From the IMG/VR virus record IMGVR_UViG_3300024335_000009, positions 1 to 64,000 of that record: DNA of 64,000 bases. The stretch is one strand, 5' to 3'. This DNA is from a virus. Numbering within the stretch: the stretch's first letter is position 1; the number at the start of each line of letters is the position of its first letter. Both the position numbers and the translations under genes were made by a program. Below are positions 34,870 through 42,728 of the stretch, piece after piece. The notes under the pieces are model-generated. The model was not told the origin of the DNA. It was given only the letters and a program-made list of their open reading frames with translations, and searched no databases.

Positions 34870-35496
34870 TAAAAGGTCTAAAGACCTAATCCCAATTAAT
34901 ATTCATTCGTTAGCACTCATTCATATTAATCGGTATTTCTATTTCTTTATTATATAACATTAATTGGTATAAGTCAAATGATATTATATTATGAGTCTCT
35001 GTCCCGTGAAGAAGCCATAATTGCCCTGTTGCCAGGACAATTAAAAAATGGCTGTACAGAAAATCTTGTCTTATCTGTCCCTTGCTCATCGCCTCTATGT
35101 CTAAGTTAGTCGCTAGTTACGACGGAGTCGGTTGACGATCCCTCCTTAACTTAGTATTGCGCCTTTCGGCTCAACGGCACCTTTTATAATCCACATAGAT
35201 AGAAACTATAAAAAGCCGATAGTGTTATAAAAACCTATCATCGGTAATATTATACTAGTCAACCATGTTCTTTAGGAACCATGGCTGTTTTATGATTATG
35301 AATACTCTTTTGTGGTTTACGAGAAGAATGTCAGAATTCATCCTGACTAGTCTGACGGCAAACACTACATTTGCAATCTCAATCCCGAATCGGCAACCCG
35401 ATTAACAGTTCCACTATGTATGCTGAGGTATTAGTCATTATCTTTTCCCTTTGCAAATTATATTAGTTATGTAAATGTATTAGTTGTTATTAGTCT
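34870..35496 (-). ncRNA. Candidate large structured non-coding RNA (~630 nt)
   Basis: No reading frame on either strand shows coding character here. On the minus strand many complementary segments can pair. AGCCAT/ATGGCT, AATTG/CAATT and CCTG/CAGG nest into one hairpin with a GCAA tetraloop (35013-35053). CTAAGTTA (35101-35108) pairs with TAACTTAG (35147-35154), flanked by CTATGT/ACATAG (35095-35100, 35193-35198). GCC-GAAA-GGC lies at 35161-35170. GTCG/CGAC and GGAG/CTCC lie inside. A hairpin lies at 35263-35284 inside ACTAGTC/GACTAGT (35254-35260, 35345-35351). A further hairpin is at 35388-35403. GNRA loops and multi-way junctions are typical of large phage RNAs such as GOLLD or ROOL; identity is not established. 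Confidence 0.6.
34873..34888 (-). terminator. Weak terminator-like hairpin at the end of the structured region
   Basis: On the minus strand AGGTC-TTTA-GACCT is followed by TTTT. The stem is only about 5-6 bp, so termination is uncertain. It could mark the 3' end of the candidate RNA ahead of the nuclease gene. Confidence 0.35.
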
Positions 35497-35730
35497 TTAT
35501 AATATCGGTGTGCCTGCTTTTTTGCTCATTTCAAAGTTCTGGTCGATAATCTCATTCAGATGTTTGATATGGCCCACTGGCATTTCATGAAGTTCAGAGA
35601 TTGAAACCCCTCCTCTCATGTACCAAGATAATTGTAACAGATTCTTATGTACTTTGTCAAGCTCTTTTTGAAAGTTTTTTTGTTTTTCTACAATTTCTTC
35701 ACCGCTGGCGGTTGCTAGCCAGCTTAGGAA
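35497..35730 (-). CDS. -1 frameshift extension of the gp26-like protein (77 codons)
   Basis: In the -1 frame relative to the gp26-like gene the minus strand is open from the slippery site to TAA at 35497-35499. The extension starts FLSWLATASGEEIVEKQKN and contains LLQLSWYMRGGVSISELHEM before ending KKAGTPIL. There is no start codon near its beginning; the first ATG is in WYMRGG, half-way. A frameshift would fuse it after residue 276 to give a 353-residue protein. The aromatic-Met-Arg-Gly and E-M-P pattern followed by a helix resembles T-domains of lambda GT-like tail chaperones. In T4 the gene immediately after 26 is 51, another hub-assembly factor, so this may be the gp51-position product. 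Independent translation from the internal ATG is a less likely alternative. Confidence 0.7.
   Translation of the reverse strand, partial: FLSWLATASGEEIVEKQKNFQKELDKVHKNLLQLSWYMRGGVSISELHEMPVGHIKHLNEIIDQNFEMSKKAGTPIL
35631..35660 (-). promoter_or_regulatory. Possible internal promoter upstream of the structured RNA
   Basis: Within the frameshift extension the minus strand reads TTGACA (35655-35660), an 18-nt spacer, then TACAAT (35631-35636). It would start transcription about 130 nt ahead of the candidate RNA. It may be chance within coding sequence. Confidence 0.35.
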
Positions 35731-35736
35731 AAATTT
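35704..35736 (-). promoter_or_regulatory. Programmed -1 ribosomal frameshift signal
   Basis: On the minus strand, in the gp26-like frame, the slippery heptamer A AAT TTT (35736-35730) covers codons 275-276. It is followed by a 6-nt spacer that contains the zero-frame stop TAA, then GCTGGC (35723-35718), an 8-nt loop and GCCAGC (35709-35704), a perfect 6-bp stem. Heptamer, spacer length and stem match the standard -1 frameshift arrangement. Confidence 0.8.
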
Positions 35737-36557
35737 GCAGGGTTTATTTCAATGTTTACTTTTTCTGTAGATTGACACTCTGGGCATGTGAATTCGAATG
35801 TATTCAATGATTCTGGCTTCTTAGCAATAGTTTTAACTCTATTGTCCATGCTAGTAACTACTTTAGTTGGAACGTTAGCAAGAAACTCAATAATTTGTTT
35901 CTTGTCTGATACGTTACCATCTGGTGTTTCTATATGGTCTATAGTTTCAGATATTAAGTCCACATTATACTCTGCTACACGTTTGAAACTTTTGTAAAAT
36001 CTTTTAGCAAGTTCCAACTCATCCTTTTCATCTTCCATAGTGTGCTTTACATTATCGATGATTCGCTTTTCTTCAAGCTGGATAAGAGCAACCCGTGTAA
36101 CACTTTCTAGTGTTGGTGGTCTTAAATGTATTGTTAAGTCTTCATATATTACAGGCTCTACCTCATTAATTTCTGGGAACTTGTTTAATACAAAGTCAAT
36201 ATCTATATTGAATTCATTTTGGTTTTCACACTCTTTACATTTGTGCGTATATGTAACGTCTTTTCCATTTGTTGCATATTGTATTGCCAAATAAAGAGCC
36301 TCAGCATCAATGTTACACAACTTTCTTGCATCTTTGATACTAGGAACACAGCTTTCTATTAAAGATATTAACGCCTCACCATTAAGAAGTGCATCTGGAT
36401 TACGCATTGTAATCTCATCGATTGCAGTCATAGGCATAACACCCACTTCTTCAATAATGGTTTGGTCAATTTCTGGATTAAATTTGCCTTTAGTTGGCAA
36501 ACTAACATATAGTGCTGGCTTTCTAAAGTATTTGTTCAGCGGGTTGTCGGTCATCAT
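35724..36557 (-). CDS. 26: gp26-like baseplate hub assembly protein / tail chaperone (zero-frame product)
   Basis: A 277-residue protein. It has two zinc-ribbon-like Cys pairs: HKCKECENQ (Cys107, Cys110) and FTCPECQS (Cys258, Cys261). The N-terminus has the PALYVSLPTKGKF segment and GVMPMTAIDEITMRNPDALL, the pattern I associate with gp26-type hub assembly proteins of T4-like phages. T4 gp26 (208 residues) is needed for hub assembly. The gene is divergent from the tape-measure gene and ends in a frameshift signal giving a longer form, which fits the lambda G/GT chaperone pair. The promoter at 36625-36653 is early-type; AAGGA precedes the ATG. Confidence 0.75.
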   Translation of the reverse strand: MMTDNPLNKYFRKPALYVSLPTKGKFNPEIDQTIIEEVGVMPMTAIDEITMRNPDALLNGEALISLIESCVPSIKDARKLCNIDAEALYLAIQYATNGKDVTYTHKCKECENQNEFNIDIDFVLNKFPEINEVEPVIYEDLTIHLRPPTLESVTRVALIQLEEKRIIDNVKHTMEDEKDELELAKRFYKSFKRVAEYNVDLISETIDHIETPDGNVSDKKQIIEFLANVPTKVVTSMDNRVKTIAKKPESLNTFEFTCPECQSTEKVNIEINPANFS

Positions 36558-36571
36558 TAATTCCTTGGATT

Positions 36572-36580
36572 GATAAATAC
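36572..36580 (+). promoter_or_regulatory. Late promoter motif GATAAATAC (tape measure)
   Basis: GATAAATAC on the plus strand, 85 nt ahead of the tape-measure start. It lies between the gp26-like start and its own promoter, so the two divergent transcripts would overlap by about 40-60 nt. Confidence 0.7.
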
Positions 36581-36624
36581 ACTTATAATAAAACTTAAAG
36601 TGTTATATACGTATATTTAGACAT

Positions 36625-36653
36625 ATTATAAACTACGTAGTTTAACTTGTCAA
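36625..36653 (-). promoter_or_regulatory. Early-type promoter for the gp26-like gene
   Basis: On the minus strand TTGACA (36648-36653), 17-nt spacer, TATAAT (36625-36630). The spacer contains the 12-bp palindrome AACTACGTAGTT (36631-36642). Confidence 0.8.
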
Positions 36654-36665
36654 GAGGTATTTTGA

Positions 36666-38939
36666 ATGGCTGAAGGAAATGTTTACATTGAAGGTATTGA
36701 TCCTTCCATCCCGGGATGGGCAACTGAGACTACTATGGCTCAGATACGTCAAATATTGGCAACAATATCTGGTAACTCGGCTGAGACAAGCACAGCATTA
36801 GATAAAATTTATACAAGCGAGAGCGGAGACGCTCAAAAACAGTATAAGATATTGCATGATACGTTAGGTGCAGTTAGGACACAATCACAAGAGACTGCAA
36901 AAGCCACACAAAAAGAACAGCAAGAAAGTGCAAAAAATACAATTCATCAAAACAAAATAGCTGGATTTTTTGAAACACTTATAAGACAAAACGAAACACA
37001 AGCAAATATTTTAAAAACTACCGCAGAAAGACAGCGTGAATTAGCAATTAACAAAAATATCACTGCACAAGGCGGCGATATGACTGATGCTACGACCAGA
37101 GAACTGGCAGGCATGAAATACGATGAAGAAGCATTAGCAGAAAGATTTAAAGAAGCAGGCAAAGTCGTATCAAGAGCGGCAGTAGGAATTTTAGCAACGA
37201 CTAAAGCTATTAACAGCTTTATGGGACAACAAACAGAAGACAGATTTAACATGGCACAAGAAATTAGACAATCGGGTCTAATGGCAGGCCTTTCAGATGT
37301 AGAGTCTGGTCTTACAAGTATGTCTAAAATGATACACGAAAACAATTTCACATTAGGTGAAGCGGCAGAATTTACAAAACAGTTTTCAAGGTCTGTTGGT
37401 ATTGTAGGAGTTAAATCATCTTTGGAATTCGCAAGTTCTTTGCAGAAAGCACGTAGTGAAGGCGGACTTGCTATGACAGCCGAATTCGGACTTGAGTTTG
37501 GAGAAATAACTTCATTGGCAGGTGAGTACTTAGACTCATTAAGAAATATGGGTGTACTTGACAGAATGAGTCAACAGCAATTACGTGATGGTATGGACGA
37601 TTTCATGTCAGGCGTTTCGTCAACTGCAAATGTTTTAAAAATAAACTTAGAAGATGCGGCTAAGATGATTTCGCAAACTCTACAACGTGACGATGTAACA
37701 TCAAGATTGGTTACGATGGATCCTAATAGAGCAAACGCTATTAGAGAAACTATTGGCTCAGCGGGAATGTTAGAAGGTACATTGGGACAGGCAGTTATCG
37801 AAAGAATGGCGGCAGGAAGCCAAGGTGCATTTGTACGTGAGCAATCATTCCAACAGTTAAGTGGTACAGGTATTGGTAAAGAATTACTTCCAATTGTAGA
37901 GCGTCTTGCGATGGCAGGCGAACAAGGACCAGAGGCATTTCAAACTGCTATTGCTGATTTGTCTCCCGATATTCAAGGCATTATTGCAAGTGCAAGTCAA
38001 GAAGGCAATCGTGCAGTTTTACAGACAGACCAATTTTTGCAGTCAATGATTGCAGATTTGTCTCGTCTTAGAGCAACGGTTGAAGATGCAGATAAAGGAC
38101 CAACTGGCCCATCAGAAGCAGACAAGGCTGTGCTAGAAGGAATTGATACAAGAAGACAGGCGGTAGTTGCCCTTGAACAAGTACTTGACGAACAGGTTAA
38201 AGGTTTTACATCTATATTAGGCGAACAAAATACTGCAAATAAAGCCTTATTGGCAGAAGCAGTAGAATTTGCAAACACATTTAGTCCACTAGCATCAACA
38301 GTAACACTACTAACTGGTAAATTTGATGTTGCGGTAACTGACCTACAAACAAGTTTGTTAAGTGCTGGCACAAGTATTGTCGATTGGGCAAACAAAATAG
38401 TGGGCGCTGAGGTTTCTGAAAGCCAGACAGATAGTAGTAATGAAACAAGAGACATACAAACGGCAACAGATTCTACGTTAGAAACAGGCAGAGAAGTTCT
38501 AAATCAAAATGATTTAACCAAGGACGACCGAAACATTATTAAAAGAGTATTTACTGATACCGATGCTGAAAATATGTTTGATAAAATCAATAGTATACTG
38601 CTAACTGAAGGACCAAATAAAAGCGAAGATATCGCAGATGATTTAAAAGATTTGACTAAACTACTTGGTTTGTTTAAGCCAGGTGAAGAATACGGCGAAA
38701 CTCAGGCGGCACAATTACGAGCAGTTATGGAAGCAATCGGAACTACAGATGCGTCAAAGACTGAGGAAGGCCAAGAAAATATGAGATTAATGATACAAGC
38801 ATTAGAAAACCTAGAAACCAAGTATACAAGCATTAATCCTGGGTCTTATTTTGGAAGAGACAACGTTGAAAATGCGGCAGAGAAAGATGCAGTATTAATT
38901 GAATTACGTAATCTAGTGAATGCGTTAAATAATAATTAA
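36666..38939 (+). CDS. Tail tape-measure protein (putative)
   Basis: A 757-residue, almost wholly helical, Gln/Ala/Glu/Thr-rich protein. Long amphipathic helices cover residues 20-140 (KATQKEQQESAKNTIHQNKI), a small hydrophobic stretch lies around 170-185 (VVSRAAVGILATTKAINSFM), and helices continue to the end. The composition and lack of enzymatic motifs fit a tape measure. At about 1.5 angstrom per residue the length corresponds to a tail of roughly 110 nm, the right scale for a T4-like tail (T4 gp29 is 590 residues). The divergent neighbour is the frameshifted chaperone candidate, the usual partner of a tape measure. No sequence homology to gp29 is claimed. Confidence 0.65.
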   Translation: MAEGNVYIEGIDPSIPGWATETTMAQIRQILATISGNSAETSTALDKIYTSESGDAQKQYKILHDTLGAVRTQSQETAKATQKEQQESAKNTIHQNKIAGFFETLIRQNETQANILKTTAERQRELAINKNITAQGGDMTDATTRELAGMKYDEEALAERFKEAGKVVSRAAVGILATTKAINSFMGQQTEDRFNMAQEIRQSGLMAGLSDVESGLTSMSKMIHENNFTLGEAAEFTKQFSRSVGIVGVKSSLEFASSLQKARSEGGLAMTAEFGLEFGEITSLAGEYLDSLRNMGVLDRMSQQQLRDGMDDFMSGVSSTANVLKINLEDAAKMISQTLQRDDVTSRLVTMDPNRANAIRETIGSAGMLEGTLGQAVIERMAAGSQGAFVREQSFQQLSGTGIGKELLPIVERLAMAGEQGPEAFQTAIADLSPDIQGIIASASQEGNRAVLQTDQFLQSMIADLSRLRATVEDADKGPTGPSEADKAVLEGIDTRRQAVVALEQVLDEQVKGFTSILGEQNTANKALLAEAVEFANTFSPLASTVTLLTGKFDVAVTDLQTSLLSAGTSIVDWANKIVGAEVSESQTDSSNETRDIQTATDSTLETGREVLNQNDLTKDDRNIIKRVFTDTDAENMFDKINSILLTEGPNKSEDIADDLKDLTKLLGLFKPGEEYGETQAAQLRAVMEAIGTTDASKTEEGQENMRLMIQALENLETKYTSINPGSYFGRDNVENAAEKDAVLIELRNLVNALNNN

Positions 38940-38949
38940 AGGAAGAGTA

Positions 38950-38978
38950 TTGACAAACATATCAAATTATGATAGTAT
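38950..38978 (+). promoter_or_regulatory. Early-type promoter ahead of portal gene
   Basis: TTGACA (38950-38955), 17-nt spacer, TAGTAT (38973-38978), 20 nt ahead of the gp20 start. No late motif is present at this position. Confidence 0.65.
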
Positions 38979-38997
38979 TAACTCTAAGGAATAAAAA

Positions 38998-40695
38998 ATG
39001 AGCTGGAAAAAATATTTTAAAACATACGACGGAATGCCCGAAAAGATGCCACGTTCATCTGGTGGGGGATATGCCGGCGATGCAGATACCAAACGATATA
39101 GTAGTTGGTTACCTGAGGTTTATCAGGGACAACCTAATCGTGTACAAAGATATGGTCAATATGACCAAATGGATTTAGATAGTGAAGTGAATACTGCATT
39201 AGATACTATTGCAGAATTTTCTACATTGAAAAACGAATATAGTAAACTTCCTTTTCATGTTGAATATAATCAAGATTCAAGCGAAACAGAAAATGATATT
39301 ATTCAAAAATCACTAAGACAATGGTGTTCTCTTAATAAAATTAATAAGAGAATGTTCCGTATCTTTAGAAACACAGTCAAATTCGGAGACCAAATATTTG
39401 TTCGTGACCCGGAAACATATAAACTTTTTTGGGTAGATCCAGCTAAAATCGAAAAAGTTATTGTTAACGAAGGCAAAGGCAAAAAAATTGAAGCATACTA
39501 TATTAAAGATTTAGATATTAATCTACAGAGCCTTAATATTACTGCCGATACAACTAAACTATTACAAACACAAACAGGTCTTACAGGAGCACCTAATATT
39601 AATGCGAACACTACACAAGGCTATACAGCCGGCGGCGCTGGTGGTAGTAGATTTGTGTCAGACCAAACATCAACGCCAGTTGATGCAAAGCATATTGTTC
39701 ATATTTCATTAAGTGAAGGTATCGATGGCTTCTGGCCTTTTGGCAACTCAATACTTGAACCAGTGTTCAAAGTTTATAAACAAAAAGAATTATTAGAAGA
39801 TGCTATTCTGATTTATCGTGTTCAAAGAGCACCAGAACGTAGAGTATTCTATATCGATGTTGGTAACATGCCAACACACAAAGCAAGAGCCCACTTAGAA
39901 CGTATCAAAAGTGAAATTCATCAAAGACGTATTCCAAGTAAAACAGGTGGCGGTCAGAATATCACAGATAGTGCATACAATCCACTATCTATTATGGAAG
40001 ATTACTTCTTTGCTCAGACGGCTGAAGGTCGTGGTTCTAAAGTTGAGACACTACCTGGTGGTGAAAACTTAGGACAGATTGATGATTTGAAATACTTCAA
40101 TGATAAGATGATGCGTGGACTTAGAGTTCCACCAAGCTATCTAGGTAGCTTAGACAGTGACGGTAACGGCTACAATGATGGTCGTGTAGGTACTGCATTC
40201 ATTCAAGAATTTAGATTTACTAAGTTCTGTGAACGTTTACAAGCATTAGTATGTGAAGACTTGGACAGAGAGTTTAAGATGTTCATGAAGCACAGAGGTG
40301 TGGTTATTGAAAGTTCTTTGTTTGACTTGAAATTTAATCCTCCACAAAACTTTGGTAAGTATCGTCAAGCAGAAGTAGACCAAGTTATGATGAATGTATT
40401 TACTGCAATCGAAGGCGCAGAGTATGTAAGTAAGCGTTTTGCAATGAAACGTTTCTTGGGATTATCTGATGAAGAAATCATGGAAAACGAAAAGTTATGG
40501 CATGAAGAAAAAGGCACTGGCGACCCACAAGACGCAGACGGACTTAAATCAGTAGGGGCAAGTGTTCCCGGCGGTGAGTTTGAAGGCGGCGAACCAGAGT
40601 TTGATGAAACGGATGCAGAGACAGATGAAGAAGGTTCACCAATAAGTGGCGCGGAAAATTCCGAAGAAACAGACGAAATCGATCCAAACGTATAA
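38998..40695 (+). CDS. 20: Portal vertex protein gp20
   Basis: A 565-residue portal, the dodecameric ring at the packaging vertex through which DNA enters and leaves and on which the prohead is initiated. Family segments are clear: AEFSTLKNEYSKLPFHVEY, NTVKFGDQIFVRDPETYKLF, RAPERRVFYIDVGNMPTHKA, RRIPSKTGGGQNITDSAYNP and MMRGLRVPPSYLGSL. Length is like T4 gp20 (524). The C-terminal 60 residues are acidic and Gly/Ser/Glu-rich. The first head gene of the plus-strand run; AAGGA ribosome binding site. Confidence 0.96.
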   Translation: MSWKKYFKTYDGMPEKMPRSSGGGYAGDADTKRYSSWLPEVYQGQPNRVQRYGQYDQMDLDSEVNTALDTIAEFSTLKNEYSKLPFHVEYNQDSSETENDIIQKSLRQWCSLNKINKRMFRIFRNTVKFGDQIFVRDPETYKLFWVDPAKIEKVIVNEGKGKKIEAYYIKDLDINLQSLNITADTTKLLQTQTGLTGAPNINANTTQGYTAGGAGGSRFVSDQTSTPVDAKHIVHISLSEGIDGFWPFGNSILEPVFKVYKQKELLEDAILIYRVQRAPERRVFYIDVGNMPTHKARAHLERIKSEIHQRRIPSKTGGGQNITDSAYNPLSIMEDYFFAQTAEGRGSKVETLPGGENLGQIDDLKYFNDKMMRGLRVPPSYLGSLDSDGNGYNDGRVGTAFIQEFRFTKFCERLQALVCEDLDREFKMFMKHRGVVIESSLFDLKFNPPQNFGKYRQAEVDQVMMNVFTAIEGAEYVSKRFAMKRFLGLSDEEIMENEKLWHEEKGTGDPQDADGLKSVGASVPGGEFEGGEPEFDETDAETDEEGSPISGAENSEETDEIDPNV

Positions 40696-40699
40696 ATAG
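40691..40699 (+). promoter_or_regulatory. Late promoter motif TATAAATAG
   Basis: TATAAATAG overlaps the gp20 stop codon and lies 22 nt ahead of the next gene. It is the closest match in the window to the canonical T4 late box. Confidence 0.75.
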
Positions 40700-40721
40700 A
40701 TATAGTCAACGGAGTTTTTAA

Positions 40722-40940
40722 ATGAAGTATAGTGATATCAATGAAAATTATTCACCTGATAGGGATGAACATAATAGCATAGAATTAGATGATACAAGAA
40801 AAAATCGTCTAACACTTACTCACCTTAATGACCTACGTAAGATGCGTGAATATAGAAAAGTACAGAATTCAGAAGCAAAAGAACGACTAAGCACTCAATA
40901 TGGTGGTAGTTCTGATGCATCTGCTGAGCCTGAACTATAA
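40722..40940 (+). CDS. Small head-morphogenesis-region protein (gp67/gp68 position)
   Basis: A 72-residue, very hydrophilic protein (DDTRKNRLTLTHLNDLRKMR then EYRKVQNSEAKERL). It lies between gp20 and the acidic core protein, where T4 has the small prohead core proteins gp67 and gp68. CGGAG precedes the ATG and a late promoter drives it. The arginine-rich central helix could bind scaffold or nucleic acid. Homology to gp67/gp68 is not shown by sequence. Confidence 0.65.
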   Translation: MKYSDINENYSPDRDEHNSIELDDTRKNRLTLTHLNDLRKMREYRKVQNSEAKERLSTQYGGSSDASAEPEL

Positions 40941-40993
40941 TATTTAAGTGTCAATAAATGTCTGAAAAGACAGTTAAATGAGTACATAAGTGA

Positions 40994-41022
40994 TTGACAT
41001 ACTTTGTTAAATAACTTATATC
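40994..41022 (+). promoter_or_regulatory. Weak early-type promoter in the gp20-gp21 intergenic region
   Basis: TTGACA (40994-40999), 17-nt spacer, TATATC. The -10 is a poor match. Confidence 0.35.
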
Positions 41023-41025
41023 ACA

Positions 41026-41053
41026 AAATGGCTTGAAAAAATAGCCGTTTTGT
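41026..41053 (+). terminator. Terminator-like hairpin
   Basis: AAAATGGCT and AGCCGTTTT form a 9-bp stem with one G-T pair and an A-rich loop, followed by a T-containing stretch (TGTTGCATTT). It could end transcripts from the 40722 gene before the late promoter at 41084. Confidence 0.45.
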
Positions 41054-41083
41054 TGCATTTCCTTAATAAACCCTCAAAACCTC

Positions 41084-41092
41084 TATAAATAC
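41084..41092 (+). promoter_or_regulatory. Late promoter motif TATAAATAC (head genes)
   Basis: TATAAATAC, 90 nt ahead of the acidic core gene. It would drive the core protein, gp21, gp22 and gp23 up to the terminator at 45051. The roughly 80-nt leader contains GCCAC/GTGGC, which can form a small hairpin. Confidence 0.8.
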
Positions 41093-41182
41093 ATTTGAAA
41101 CAATAGAAGTGTTTCTACAACCTTGCCACATCAAGCGACTTTGCAAACGTGGCGATTATAGAAGATAAGGAGATATAATATT

Positions 41183-42067
41183 ATGTCAGACAAAAGTACA
41201 TTAGAGAACGTACTAGAACTTCTAATCAACGAGGAAAAAGACGCCGCAGAAAACATGTTGCATGACTTTATTGTAGCAGAGGCTCGTAGGATCCATGAAG
41301 AACTTCTTAACGATAGTGACGAAGTTGTAGAAGAAGACCTTGAGGATATAGACGAATCTGAGGCCGAGACTGACCAAGTTGAGGAAAACGAAGAACTAGA
41401 GGAAGTATCATTGGAAGATGGCGAAGCTATCGAAGATGACGCATCCGAAATAGAAAATGAAGAATTCTATGATGCAGACGAATCATCAGAAGATGAAGCA
41501 GAAGAAGACCTAGAAATGGGTGATGAAGAGGCTCCAGCTGAGGATATGGAAGCACGTGTAGATGACCTAGAGTCAAATCTAGCGGATCTTGAAGCGGAAT
41601 TCGAAAAAATTATGTCAGGTGAAGGCGATGACATGGAAGATGAAGCAGACGAAGAAATGGATGTGGAAGATGACATGGAAGAAGCAACTGAAATTGAAGC
41701 TGTTGAAGAAGAAGCAGTAGATGAATCAGATGAACTAGAACTTGATTTAGAAGAATCAGAAGACGAAGCAGAAGCAGATGAAGACAAGTTGGACGAGTAT
41801 GTTACTCCGGCAACAGCGTCAACAGGCGACAATGGTGACAACACAGCATCAACAGTCAATGCAAATGCAAAGCGTCCTGGTGACGATTCAAATGCAAAAC
41901 CAGTAGGCCAAAACGATGGTAACACATCAGGCGGCAAAGGTGATGCACCAAAAGATATGTCAACAGGTAACGTAAACGTATCTGGAAACAGTAAAGCACC
42001 TGCAATGAGCCCGAAATCGGCTTCTGAAGGTGATAACGGCGCTAACACTAAATCAGTTAGTAGCTAA
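41183..42067 (+). CDS. Acidic prohead core protein (gp67-like position)
   Basis: A 294-residue protein. Residues 1-45 are helical (LENVLELLINEEKDAAENML), residues about 46-210 are an extreme Glu/Asp run, and the last 85 are Gly/Asn/Ser/Asp-rich with repeated GDNG. T4 gp67 is a small acidic core protein cleaved by gp21 during maturation; marine T4-likes carry a longer acidic core protein in this place. The position, directly ahead of gp21 protease and gp22 scaffold under the head late promoter, supports that role. The strong acidic bias gives a long mirror open frame on the other strand that is not a gene. Confidence 0.7.
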   Translation: MSDKSTLENVLELLINEEKDAAENMLHDFIVAEARRIHEELLNDSDEVVEEDLEDIDESEAETDQVEENEELEEVSLEDGEAIEDDASEIENEEFYDADESSEDEAEEDLEMGDEEAPAEDMEARVDDLESNLADLEAEFEKIMSGEGDDMEDEADEEMDVEDDMEEATEIEAVEEEAVDESDELELDLEESEDEAEADEDKLDEYVTPATASTGDNGDNTASTVNANAKRPGDDSNAKPVGQNDGNTSGGKGDAPKDMSTGNVNVSGNSKAPAMSPKSASEGDNGANTKSVSS

Positions 42068-42084
42068 AACTTTGGAGATAACCA

Positions 42085-42714
42085 ATGACCGTTCTTATTG
42101 AAAGACTATCCCACAAACAAGCGAATGTGAAATCACGTATCGTGGAAGGTGAGGACGGCGGAAAAAACATGTTCATGGAAGGCATTTTCGTTCAAGGTAA
42201 CGTTAAGAATGCTAACCAAAGGGTATATCCTGTAGCTGAAATTACTAGGGCAGTTGAATCTGTGCAATCTAAAATCAGTGAAGGTTTCCCAGTATTAGGT
42301 GAATGTGACCATCCGCCAGAATTAACTGTCAATGTAGACAGAGTATCACATATTATTGAGAATATGTGGATGGATGGGCCGAACGGATATGGTAAACTTA
42401 AAATTGTTCCTACACCCATGGGTAACATTATCAGAACATTAATCGAATCAGGTGCCACGCTAGGTGTCTCATCTCGTGGTTCAGGTGAAGTTGGTCACGA
42501 TGGGAATGTGAAGAATTTTGAGATTGTCACTGTAGACATCGTAGCACAACCAAGTGCTCCAGATGCCTACCCGAAGGCAATCTACGAAGGTTTAATGAAC
42601 ATGCGTGGTGGTTACCAAACTTGGCAACTAGCACAGAATGTACAAACAGACAAGGTCGCTCAAAAATACTTGTCAGAACAAATCGTTAAGTTCATTAATG
42701 AACTTAAACTATAA
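42085..42714 (+). CDS. 21: Prohead core protease gp21
   Basis: A 209-residue gp21, the serine protease of the prohead core that trims scaffold and capsid proteins (herpes-assemblin-like fold). Catalytic His76 lies in GECDHPPEL, and the nucleophile is Ser129 or Ser130 in LGVSSRGSGEV. The family order NANQRVYPVAEI then HIIENMWMDG and KNFEIVTVDIVAQPSAPDAY is complete. Length matches T4 gp21 (212). It is translated between the acidic core protein and gp22. Confidence 0.95.
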   Translation: MTVLIERLSHKQANVKSRIVEGEDGGKNMFMEGIFVQGNVKNANQRVYPVAEITRAVESVQSKISEGFPVLGECDHPPELTVNVDRVSHIIENMWMDGPNGYGKLKIVPTPMGNIIRTLIESGATLGVSSRGSGEVGHDGNVKNFEIVTVDIVAQPSAPDAYPKAIYEGLMNMRGGYQTWQLAQNVQTDKVAQKYLSEQIVKFINELKL

Positions 42715-42728
42715 CAGGAGAAGCAACA

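Noticed and set aside
34870-35496. Group I intron, tmRNA or RNase P RNA
   Set aside because: A CAGACTA string on the minus strand recalls the group I P7 element, but no matching partner strand, no interrupted gene and no tmRNA acceptor-type ends were found. Left as an unassigned structured RNA.
35601-35810. 69-codon plus-strand open frame over the frameshift site
   Set aside because: It lies antisense to the gp26-like gene and its -1 extension, has no ribosome binding site and no protein-like pattern.
41467-42048. 193-codon minus-strand open frame within the acidic core gene
   Set aside because: It is a mirror of the Glu/Asp-rich gene, giving a Ser-rich low-complexity translation with no ribosome binding site.
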